Assembly: GCA_019636475.1 (NCBI GenBank) | Contig: JAHBXN010000003.1 | Span: forward strand, 248,001-312,000 | Source: Phycisphaerae bacterium | GTDB lineage: Bacteria; Planctomycetota; Phycisphaerae; UBA1845; UTPLA1 | DNA: 64,000 nt | Reading direction: 5' to 3' | Notes under the pieces: model-generated | The model's database searches: none | Told to the model about the DNA's origin: nothing | The model's input: only the letters and a program-made list of their open reading frames with translations | Program-made: the position numbers and the translations under genes | Shown here: in pieces, positions 42,655-50,480 of the stretch | Position numbering within the stretch: the first letter of the stretch is position 1 | Layout: every line of letters starts with the position of its first letter

Positions 42655-43356
42655 ATGAACCGACATTCATTTCGCACCGTCGTACTCTCCTGCACGCTCG
42701 CAACTCTATGCCAATTCGCTGCGGGCTGCACCGAGCCCACCTTCGATCAGATGATTCGAGAGGGCGAACGAGAGCGCATGGATGGTAACTATGCCGAAGC
42801 CCTCGGCATGTTCCGAATGGCCTCCGAACGTGATGGCGAACGACCGGAGCCGTCTTTTCTGATCGGCAAATGTTATATGGGCATGGCCGACAAGCAGTTT
42901 CGCGAGGACGACCTCATCGGTGCCATTCGATATTGCGATCGCGCGATCGCTTCGTTTGATTCGGCCATTTCGGCATTTCCCGGCTACAGCAAAGCGGTTC
43001 AGGGCAAGGCCGACGCGCTCAAGCTGCGAGGAAAGCACCAGGCCGCCTATGACATCGCGCGGTGGGTTGCGGCACAGTCGGGGTACGAACCGAAGAAACT
43101 CATCATCGAGGCCCAGCAATACAGTTCGTCGGGTGATCTTGATAATGCCCAGCTCGCCCTCCAGAAGGCCGTCGCCGTCGATGAAAACAATCCGTTGCCT
43201 CATGCCGAGCTCGGACGCTTCTACATGCGGCTGGGTAATCGAGAGAAAGCGATCAACAGCCTCCGCCGCGCATACGACCTGAACCCCGGAATCCCCGGTG
43301 TTTTCGAGGCGCTGCTCGATCTGGGCGGAGTGACGCCCGAGATGAAGCGTTCCTGA
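42655..43356 (+). CDS. Tetratricopeptide-repeat lipoprotein
   Basis: A 233-residue protein with a signal ending in the lipobox AAGC (Cys at about 24). The rest consists of TPR helix pairs: REGERERMDGNYAEALGMFRM, AIRYCDRAIASFDSA, ALKLRGKHQAAYDIARW and HAELGRFYMRLGNREKAINSLRRAYDLNPG. Probably an outer-membrane or inner-membrane scaffold. ATG 42655 is chosen because the lipobox then sits where expected; ATG 42556 would add a non-signal leader. It is followed 29 bases later by the AMMECR1 gene. Confidence 0.82.
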   Translation: MNRHSFRTVVLSCTLATLCQFAAGCTEPTFDQMIREGERERMDGNYAEALGMFRMASERDGERPEPSFLIGKCYMGMADKQFREDDLIGAIRYCDRAIASFDSAISAFPGYSKAVQGKADALKLRGKHQAAYDIARWVAAQSGYEPKKLIIEAQQYSSSGDLDNAQLALQKAVAVDENNPLPHAELGRFYMRLGNREKAINSLRRAYDLNPGIPGVFEALLDLGGVTPEMKRS

Positions 43357-43385
43357 TTACGCGCGTCGCGCGGATCGCACCGAAC

Positions 43386-43991
43386 ATGTCAGAATGCCCT
43401 CAGCTCGATCAGCACGCCGGGCGAATGCTCCTGCGAATCGCTCGCCGCGAAATTGAAGCCGCGGTTCGCGGAATCTCCCACACCCTGGAGGATGCCGGTA
43501 CGTCAGGAGAGGAGTCACCGAGTTCGCTCGCCGCATTCTGCCGGTGGGCCGCCGCAATTCCTCACGCAGGCGTCTTCGTCACGCTTCGAACCTTCGGACG
43601 GCTCCGCGGCTGCATCGGCACGTTTTCGGATGAGGCGGATCTCGTTTCAACCATCATCGAAATGGCGCGTGCATCGCTAAGCGATCCAAGATTCCACGCG
43701 ATGCGAATCACCGAATCCGAATTGGCCGACCTTGGAATTGAAGTGTCTATTCTCTCACCGCGCACCCGGCTTACCGATCCGCTTCAGTTCGAGTTGGGTC
43801 GCGACGGCATCTACATAAAGTCCGGAAGCCGCGCCGGGTGCTTTCTGCCGGATGTCGCGACTGATGCCGGATGGAACCGTGAGCAGTTCCTGTCGGCGCT
43901 CTGCCGGGAAAAAGCGCACCTGTCGCCCGATGCATGGCGCGATCCCGACACAGAGGTCTACGCATTCACCGTCCGTAAGTTTAGAGAATGA
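43386..43991 (+). CDS. AMMECR1-domain protein
   Basis: A 201-residue AMMECR1 protein. The core GVFVTLRTFGRLRGCIGTF is the family hallmark (LRGCIG), with DPRFHAMRITESELADLGIEVSILSP and AGCFLPDVATDAGWNREQFL further on. In many genomes this domain sits beside a Memo-like protein and a radical-SAM protein (the AmmeMemoRadiSam system A component). Neither partner is in this window. The molecular role is unknown. It is convergent with the HtrA set. Confidence 0.92.
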   Translation: MSECPQLDQHAGRMLLRIARREIEAAVRGISHTLEDAGTSGEESPSSLAAFCRWAAAIPHAGVFVTLRTFGRLRGCIGTFSDEADLVSTIIEMARASLSDPRFHAMRITESELADLGIEVSILSPRTRLTDPLQFELGRDGIYIKSGSRAGCFLPDVATDAGWNREQFLSALCREKAHLSPDAWRDPDTEVYAFTVRKFRE

Positions 43992-44034
43992 CGGACAGAA
44001 GGCCGCGAGTGCTTCACTTCAACCGGTGCGCAGG

Positions 44035-45186
44035 CTAATCAGCAACAGGCTGTGTGGTTGTATCATCCCCGGTGGACGACTCGCGAGCTTCCGTCGATTC
44101 TGCCTTCAGCGGTTTGCCGATGTCACTCGCCCGAGCCAGTGTGAGCTTCACGTCCATTGACCGCCAGCGACGTTTGATTGTAAGTCGAACGGACTCGCCG
44201 GCCGCCCTGTCGGACAAGCGACGCTGGAGTTCCGGCATGTCCCCGGTCGGCTGCCCATCCAGTGCAACAATCTTGTCACCGGCCTTAAGCTTGGCCCTGG
44301 AAGCCGGTGATCGCCTCGCGACTTCCTTGATCCTCACGCCCTTTGATTGGGGCAGCAGATTGTCCAGGAATGGAAACAGACTCGGCTCGTCCTCCTCCAG
44401 CGCAACGCCGATCTTGCCCGGCTCAATGGACTCGCCTGCCGCCAGCCGATCAAACACGAACTCGATGCGATCACGAAGTATCGCGAAGCCGATGCCACTG
44501 TCATTCCATTCGGCGCCTGCCAGCGCCCCCCCGAGACCTGCCATCGGCACAATGAGCCCGATGACACGACCGTCGATGTCGAGCAGCGGTCCGCCATAGT
44601 TCATCGGCGAGATCTTGGCATCCGTCTGGACGGCATTCCCATTTCGACGGCCCAGCGCGCTGATGATGCCGAGCGAGATCGACGGTCTCTCCCCGCCGAG
44701 GGCCCGACCACACGCAATGCCATATTGGCCGACACGAAGCTCGGCGCGTCCAGACCATTCAGCGGGTTTCAAACCGTCCGCGTCAACCTTCAACAGAGCG
44801 ATCCGACGAATGTGATCACGCCCGAGCAGTTTTGCCACCATCCGACGACCGTCGTGCAGCGTCACGGTGATGATCGATGGATCTCTCGCAAAATTGAAGC
44901 TGCTGGAGAGGATGTAGCCGTCGCTTGACCAGATCAGCCCGGTCGACGGTCCATCTGCAAGACGGAACGACTCCTCCAGGATGCGCCCCGGTCCACCCTC
45001 GACGACAGGCTGTGCGCCGCCGATCGTCTCAATCATCACGATCGACGGTGCGACGCTCTCGACTGCCGCGCGAACCACCGCCGCGCGAGCCCGCTCCAGT
45101 TCGTACGGATCAGGACCGTCTTTTGCCCGCTCGTCAGAATTCAACAGAGCGATACAGACTAGGGCAACGCCAAGCGTTGGGGTCAT
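44035..45186 (-). CDS. HtrA-like protein without catalytic triad, with PDZ domain (paralog 3)
   Basis: A 383-residue exported trypsin-fold protein with a PDZ domain (about 275-345, KEVARRSPASRAKLKAGDK). The protease fold is plain from SSDGYILSSSFNF, GRDHIRRIALLKVD and SPMNYGGPLLDIDGRVIG. However, the His is Phe97, the Asp is Arg128 and the Ser is Tyr197, so it should be inactive. A short signal-like N-terminus (LGVALVCIALL) is seen. It overlaps the gene before it by four bases (ATGA). It could act as a substrate-binding or regulatory partner of the intact protease upstream; that is inference. Confidence 0.85.
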   Translation of the reverse strand: MTPTLGVALVCIALLNSDERAKDGPDPYELERARAAVVRAAVESVAPSIVMIETIGGAQPVVEGGPGRILEESFRLADGPSTGLIWSSDGYILSSSFNFARDPSIITVTLHDGRRMVAKLLGRDHIRRIALLKVDADGLKPAEWSGRAELRVGQYGIACGRALGGERPSISLGIISALGRRNGNAVQTDAKISPMNYGGPLLDIDGRVIGLIVPMAGLGGALAGAEWNDSGIGFAILRDRIEFVFDRLAAGESIEPGKIGVALEEDEPSLFPFLDNLLPQSKGVRIKEVARRSPASRAKLKAGDKIVALDGQPTGDMPELQRRLSDRAAGESVRLTIKRRWRSMDVKLTLARASDIGKPLKAESTEARESSTGDDTTTQPVAD

Positions 45187-46244
45187 TCTTTCGCTCCAAC
45201 AACGAAGTCAATCCGCAACAACTGCGAGCCTCGCTTCACCACAATCTGCACGGGCTGTCCTGGCGTCAGACGCAATACGAGCGCATCAAAGTCCCCCGCA
45301 TCCGCAATACGCTTTCCGTTGACCGAGAGAATCAAGTCATCCTTCTTGACGCCCGCCTCAGCCGCAGGCGAGCCGTCAGCAACCCGCTCCACATAAGCCG
45401 TCACCTGCCGAAATCCAAGTCTGGACAACTTGATTCCCAGGAACGGTTCTCGCCCGCCTTTGGGATCCATCGAGGGTAGCGTGGTGGGCTGCGCCGCATC
45501 GCCGCCGAGAAACGCGAGCAGTTCCTCCGAGGGCAGCGCATAGTTCAACCGCGTGTTGGTCGCCGAAGCCTCAACGATCACTCCGATCATACCGACGCAT
45601 CGACCCTCAATGTCGAGCAGCGGGCCGCCAGGCGCGCCCGGGTTCGCCGTGATCGCATCGTACACAAGAACCGGTCCGCGATAGTCGAATTCTTGTGCCA
45701 GCCGGTTGGCATCAAGCGTCGTCCGCATCGAAAGGATGCCTCGCGTAACCGACACTGGCTCATTGCCGTCCGCAACCCTGAACCAGTTACCCATTGCAAT
45801 GATGCTATCGCCCGGCTCGATCGTCGTGCTCGATTCCACCGATATAAAGGGAAGATTCTCCGCCTCGATCTTCAACTCGGCGAGTTGCCGACCTTCGTCC
45901 ACTCGCTTGACGACAGCCTCAAAACGACGCCCATCCGAAAGCACCGCGCGAAGCGATTGGCCGGACAACAGAAGCGATTTGGTCGTCAGAATCCGGCCGT
46001 CCGACGAGATAAGAAAACCGGTGCCATAACCGTGAACTCGGCCGATCTTGCCGCCATAGAGCTTTACCACGGCGGATTCCGCAGCCCGAATCGCTTTCGC
46101 GGCCGTATTCGGCGCGATCGTCGGCAGAATGCCCGCCTGGGTTCGGTCCGCCACGACGGCAGCCAACGGCCGATCCATCATTCCGACGGCTAAACCCGCC
46201 AGCATCAGAACCCGCACGCGCGATTTGAAGTGTGTCCGGGTCAT
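45183..46244 (-). CDS. HtrA-like protein without catalytic triad, with PDZ domain (paralog 2)
   Basis: A 353-residue exported trypsin-fold protein with a C-terminal PDZ domain (VERVADGSPAAEAGVKKDDLILSV, about 270-340). The positions of the triad have changed: Ser90 for His (TTKSLLL), Gln120 for Asp (EGRQLAELKI) and Pro205 for Ser (NPGAPGGPL). The surrounding fold, including GTGFLISSDGRIL and GGPLLDIEGRCVGMIG, is intact. It overlaps both neighbours by ATGA, so all three proteins are likely made together. A signal peptide (VLMLAGLAVGMM) is visible. Confidence 0.86.
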   Translation of the reverse strand: MTRTHFKSRVRVLMLAGLAVGMMDRPLAAVVADRTQAGILPTIAPNTAAKAIRAAESAVVKLYGGKIGRVHGYGTGFLISSDGRILTTKSLLLSGQSLRAVLSDGRRFEAVVKRVDEGRQLAELKIEAENLPFISVESSTTIEPGDSIIAMGNWFRVADGNEPVSVTRGILSMRTTLDANRLAQEFDYRGPVLVYDAITANPGAPGGPLLDIEGRCVGMIGVIVEASATNTRLNYALPSEELLAFLGGDAAQPTTLPSMDPKGGREPFLGIKLSRLGFRQVTAYVERVADGSPAAEAGVKKDDLILSVNGKRIADAGDFDALVLRLTPGQPVQIVVKRGSQLLRIDFVVGAKE

Positions 46245-47947
46245 CCCTTCGGCACCACAAGATCGAATTCGTCGATCGAATAAAGGCGTTCATCCTGATA
46301 CGTCATCCGGCGGTACGGCCATCGAATGCGGCCCACGCGGCGCCAGTCGTCGTAGCGATATTGCGCGCGCATGCCGGTCAGTGAATCCTTGAACTCCAGC
46401 CGGAGCAGTTCGCCTGTGTCATCGTCGAACGCAGCTTGATAGCTGATGCCCGACTCGATCGATTCCTCGATGACCACCGCAATGCGTCCATCGATTTCGT
46501 CGGCCGCGATCACCCTACACGCGCCGTCAGCCGACGGATCTTCTTCAGCCATCCACCGCCATCGAATTGCTCGTTCAATCTCAGCCGGGGTCATCGTTGC
46601 CGAGGGTGCCGAAACGCTGGCTCGAATTTCAGTATTTTCGAACGTCTTCACAGTCGGCATCCCACCATCGACAACCGCGCGACGACCGCTCATTTCGATC
46701 GCAGTGACTCTGTTTATTGATGCCAATCCACCCAAGGCCGTATGAAATCTGCTCCGAGCGCGGCGCACAGCCCGCCGGTTGGCAGAATCCATCAGCCGGT
46801 GCTTTTCAAACGGATTGCTCCCGCCGAAAAGCCCCGCTTCCCCCTGTGGCTGCTTCGGCAAAGGCAGATCCTCCAGACGGAACCGGATCGTCTGAATGAC
46901 ACCTTCGCGGCAATACGCCACATCGACCGGCCAGTTCGCCGGGAAAATCCCGAGATGCGAAATGAACTGATTGGTACTGGTGACCGGCCGGGACACAAAA
47001 CTCACGATCTCGTCGCCGAGTCGAAGGCCGAGCTTGTAAGGCGGCGAATCCTCCAGGATTTGATTCACGACAACCTTTCGGCCCCGATCAAATACCGTGA
47101 AGCCGGCCGTCGCATGCTTCGCTGTGATGCCCGCGCGCAACATTGGGATGAAACGCTTGATCTGATTGATCGAAATTGCATACCCAACCCCAACGTTCAC
47201 ACGACTTCTTTCCTCGATGGAGACCCGGCCGTTGATTCCGACCAAGCGCCCCCCCAGGTCAAATAGTGGACCGCCTGAATTTCCCGGGTTGATGGAGGTA
47301 TCGACTTGAATGCAATCGGTGTATCGAAGCGCGCGTCCCTGTTCACCGGCACCCGACTGATACCGATGAAGGCCGGCCACAATGCCGAGCGTCACTGTGG
47401 GTGCGTAGTCCTCCGCCAGTAGAAACGGATTGCCCATCGCCAGGGTGTAATCTCCGACTTGAAGTTGATCCGAATCCCCCAGCTCTGCGACCGCAAAGGG
47501 CTCGTCGCGAACCACCTTGAACATCGCAACATCACCGGTCACATCCACTCCGAGCACTTCAATCGGATAGATTCGCCCGTCGCTCAGGCCCGCATCGCCC
47601 ACGCGATCTTCCAGCATGGATGCAATCACGTGAAAATTTGTCAGTCCGTAGCCTTCGGCATCGATGATCACGCCCGAGCCGCCGCCCGCCCGATTGCCTC
47701 GATTGAAAAGACATGCGACGGTCGGTTCGAGTCGATGAATCACTTCAATTCGTGCATGCTCATACGCCCTCACACGGGCCAGCGCGGCGGGATCAGCCGC
47801 CGTGCGCCCGACAGTGCCCAGATCGACCGATCCAACGGCATCTTCGCTGTCCGCCCACACCGAACCGCTTAAAATTGCCGTCGCCGCGCAGCCAATGAGC
47901 GTGATCAGCAGGGTTCGAGTCAACGGGCTGGCAGTTCCTTGTTTCAT
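46241..47947 (-). CDS. Intact HtrA/DegP-like serine protease with PDZ and C-terminal extension (paralog 1)
   Basis: A 568-residue exported protease with a signal peptide (LLITLIGCAATAIL). The catalytic triad is complete: His106 (LTNFHVI), Asp139 (TGDVAMFKV) and Ser224 (NPGNSGGPL). A PDZ region follows (VVNQILEDSPPYKLGLRLGDEIVSF, about 310-380), then about 190 residues without known family (RWRWMAEEDPSADGAC, AAFDDDTGELLRLEF). HtrA proteases degrade misfolded envelope proteins. ATG 47947 is preferred over a TTG at 47980. It heads the three-gene overlapping set and follows the NPCBM gene with 60 bases between. Confidence 0.9.
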   Translation of the reverse strand: MKQGTASPLTRTLLITLIGCAATAILSGSVWADSEDAVGSVDLGTVGRTAADPAALARVRAYEHARIEVIHRLEPTVACLFNRGNRAGGGSGVIIDAEGYGLTNFHVIASMLEDRVGDAGLSDGRIYPIEVLGVDVTGDVAMFKVVRDEPFAVAELGDSDQLQVGDYTLAMGNPFLLAEDYAPTVTLGIVAGLHRYQSGAGEQGRALRYTDCIQVDTSINPGNSGGPLFDLGGRLVGINGRVSIEERSRVNVGVGYAISINQIKRFIPMLRAGITAKHATAGFTVFDRGRKVVVNQILEDSPPYKLGLRLGDEIVSFVSRPVTSTNQFISHLGIFPANWPVDVAYCREGVIQTIRFRLEDLPLPKQPQGEAGLFGGSNPFEKHRLMDSANRRAVRRARSRFHTALGGLASINRVTAIEMSGRRAVVDGGMPTVKTFENTEIRASVSAPSATMTPAEIERAIRWRWMAEEDPSADGACRVIAADEIDGRIAVVIEESIESGISYQAAFDDDTGELLRLEFKDSLTGMRAQYRYDDWRRVGRIRWPYRRMTYQDERLYSIDEFDLVVPKG

Positions 47948-48006
47948 CGCTTCGTACTCTCTATACGAACCCGATCGCAACTCACCAGTTCATGTGGCAT
48001 CTGCCG

Positions 48007-49293
48007 CTATTGTTTGCTCGCTCGTGATGGCCGCACGAGCATGGCATTGGCCCAGACCGCATGATCCGCCAGATCGAGGTTGTCTGCTTCCTCGCAGAGC
48101 AGGATCAGTGTCTTTGCGTCGGAAACATCCACTGAAATCAAGGCCGGCGCAGCCCCGCCACGCTGTACGCTCGATTCGAACAGGAGTTTGTCATCCGCGA
48201 ACACCCGAAACACCACGCTCCCTGCATCGCCGGTCGAATCGTCGATCCCGACGACTGCGGAGAAACGTTCAAACTGACCATCAAGCTCAAACATCATGCG
48301 ATTTTTCGCATGAACTCCGATCCCTTTGCCGTAGACCTTGCCGCCCAGCCGAATCGGCTTGCCTGTCACGGTCGCGTTCATTCGCGGCTTCCAATCGGCG
48401 CCGGGCATCGATTGCTGCTCAAATCGACTTGGCGTCAGATCCGAAAGGAACTTGACTCGATCGCTTTGAAGGTCGACGCTCCGAATGACGCGCCACGGAA
48501 ACAGAGCGGTTCCGAAGACCGTGCAATCAAATGCCATGGCCTCGGCATCCGCAGAGACAATCCTACCGCTGAATCGACCGCCATCACTCGTGATGAGCGC
48601 TACCGGCGAAGGGGCCGGCGATGAGGCCGGCGCGCCGAATACGACGCCATAGGCCTGCCCAAAGTCGCCCGATCGAAGCTTGCCGGAGAAGGAGAACTCC
48701 CAGCCCGCGGCAGTCAGTTTCTCGAGCGAACCTTGCACCGCAACCGGCTTGCCGCCCTGAATCAAAACCAGCGTATCGCGTCCAGCCTGCCGGCTCCGCA
48801 GGCGTGCGGCGAAATCCTCTCGCATTTCAACGGCAGCATTCGAATCAAATACGATACCCGAGAGTGCCGCAAACGCGACATCTACAGGCCGTTCCAGTCC
48901 CAGATCAACTCGGACACAATTCAGCGAGTTCGGCGGTTCATGGGCTGGCGTGCCGCGAAAAAAGCCGCCGCTGCCCGAGTGGAATTCAAAACGAGTGGCG
49001 TCAGAAAGCGGGACCGTGCCTCTCGTCTCGCCGGACTCCGGTGCGATTCGCATCACGTCGGCCAGCGGGATTGATACCTCGCGCCCGTCCGCCTCCCCGG
49101 CAATGACCGAGTTGGAAATTCGCGAGAGCGTAAGGAGCATCTGATCGCCATCTACACGATGGATCCGAAGCTGACGACGAACCACCTCCGGCTGTACGCC
49201 CGGAGTTGCCCCGGTCGGACCATCGGCGCGGGCTCTGACAGCGCCCATGATTGCAAGCAGAACAACGGCCCAAAGCGGCACCGGCGCGCCCAT
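48007..49293 (-). CDS. Exported NPCBM-domain protein
   Basis: A 428-residue protein. The signal peptide is VPLWAVVLLAIMGAVRARA. The C-terminus (about 310-420) is an NPCBM (novel putative carbohydrate-binding module) domain: KPIRLGGKVYGKGIGVHAKN, FERFSAVVGIDDSTG and FRVFADDKLLFES. The N-terminal half shows beta-rich repeats (SRISNSVIAGEADGREVSIPL, VALITSDGGRFSGRIVS) that resemble small beta-sandwich segments; the family is not named. ATG 49293 is chosen because a start at 49485 would overlap the upstream gene. Carbohydrate binding is inferred from the domain name only. Confidence 0.84.
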   Translation of the reverse strand: MGAPVPLWAVVLLAIMGAVRARADGPTGATPGVQPEVVRRQLRIHRVDGDQMLLTLSRISNSVIAGEADGREVSIPLADVMRIAPESGETRGTVPLSDATRFEFHSGSGGFFRGTPAHEPPNSLNCVRVDLGLERPVDVAFAALSGIVFDSNAAVEMREDFAARLRSRQAGRDTLVLIQGGKPVAVQGSLEKLTAAGWEFSFSGKLRSGDFGQAYGVVFGAPASSPAPSPVALITSDGGRFSGRIVSADAEAMAFDCTVFGTALFPWRVIRSVDLQSDRVKFLSDLTPSRFEQQSMPGADWKPRMNATVTGKPIRLGGKVYGKGIGVHAKNRMMFELDGQFERFSAVVGIDDSTGDAGSVVFRVFADDKLLFESSVQRGGAAPALISVDVSDAKTLILLCEEADNLDLADHAVWANAMLVRPSRASKQ

Positions 49294-49361
49294 GCGACCG
49301 CTGCTTCCGTCGCAGTGCACCGCGCGCTTTGACTGCGGCCTCACTTTGAACGAAGCACGAG

Positions 49362-50456
49362 TCAAGGTGACTCCTTTGAAAGCTCTCGATAGTACTGCTC
49401 CAGCAACTCGCGATACTGACTGGGAAACTGCTTTTGGAGCGTTTGTAGAATCTGCTCGCGCTCGCGCGGCGGCATTTTCCCCCACGTTTCGCCTGGTTTC
49501 GCGGTAGACGCGCGAAGCCGCGTCTCGCCCGGTGTCCCCGTCGGGAGTGTCGATTCCGTGGCGCCACCACCCGGATTCTTACCGCTTGATCGGCCACGGC
49601 CGCCGCGGCCCTCTCCCTCTCCGTTCTGGTTTGACTGCTCCTGCTGTTCAGCTTCCTCGATCAACGCCGCTAACAATTCGACGGCCTCATCCTGCCGATT
49701 GAGAGTCGTGTCATCGGTGTAGCCGGTCTTCAATTTGCGTTTCGCAAAGGTCAGCAGATCACGAACATCCCCAATCTGGCCCGGCGCACGTCGGGAAAGT
49801 TCCGTCATGATCTGCACGGCCGTTGTCCGCAGCCGCTCGGGAGCGTTCGGATAATTCTTCAGAAAATCCTCAAACGTCCCGTATGCGAGTTCATACTCCA
49901 GATTGTGAACCTGGCAATATCCGAGCATGAATCGGAAGTGATCAGATGCGGTCGTGTACTTCTCGATCGGCCGATGACGGTCGCGGACGTCACACAACAT
50001 CGCCTCGCATCGATCGATCAGTTCGAGATCGATCAGCGCCGTTGCACCGAGGTTTGCGGATGCCGTCGCAAGGTACGGATCATCCGACTGCGCCAGCCGC
50101 TCGAAGACAACCGCCGCATCGTTCGACTTGTCCGCATCGAGCAGCGCGAGCCCCTCCTTGAATTCAGGCGACAGGACTGCATAAGCCAGATTGATGAAAT
50201 CAACCAGCTCGCTCTCGGGCATTTTCTCACGCTGAGTTGTTACGAACCTCACGGCATCTGGCGAGAGCGTTGGGGCCGATGCGATGTATTTGAGGAATCC
50301 GGCGATGACTTCAGAGGCGGGCAACGGCGGCGGAGCGGCCTCGCCGATTCGCTTTGGCGGCGCCATCCAGTCATATCCCGGAACCGGCGGCAGCGGTTTC
50401 TTGGGTGGAAGCGCTGGCACTGAAGCAAATAGCCAGACTGCCATCACGGTCATCAT
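49362..50456 (-). CDS. Exported alpha-helical protein of unknown function
   Basis: A 364-residue protein with a short signal peptide, then Pro-rich segment (PPKKPLPPVPGYDWMAPPKR), TPR-like helices (NLAYAVLSPEFKEGLALLDADKSNDAAVVFERLAQ and HFRFMLGYCQVHNLEYELAYGTFEDFL as separated parts) and a low-complexity, basic and Gly-rich linker (GEGRGGRGRSSGKNPGGG). The C-terminus MPPREREQILQTLQKQFPSQ is a short helical motif seen in planctomycetal proteins of this locus type. GGAGG sits eight bases before ATG 50456. It follows the coiled-coil gene by 24 bases. Confidence 0.72.
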   Translation of the reverse strand: MMTVMAVWLFASVPALPPKKPLPPVPGYDWMAPPKRIGEAAPPPLPASEVIAGFLKYIASAPTLSPDAVRFVTTQREKMPESELVDFINLAYAVLSPEFKEGLALLDADKSNDAAVVFERLAQSDDPYLATASANLGATALIDLELIDRCEAMLCDVRDRHRPIEKYTTASDHFRFMLGYCQVHNLEYELAYGTFEDFLKNYPNAPERLRTTAVQIMTELSRRAPGQIGDVRDLLTFAKRKLKTGYTDDTTLNRQDEAVELLAALIEEAEQQEQSNQNGEGEGRGGRGRSSGKNPGGGATESTLPTGTPGETRLRASTAKPGETWGKMPPREREQILQTLQKQFPSQYRELLEQYYRELSKESP

Positions 50457-50480
50457 CTTGCAGACCTCCGTCACCGACGC

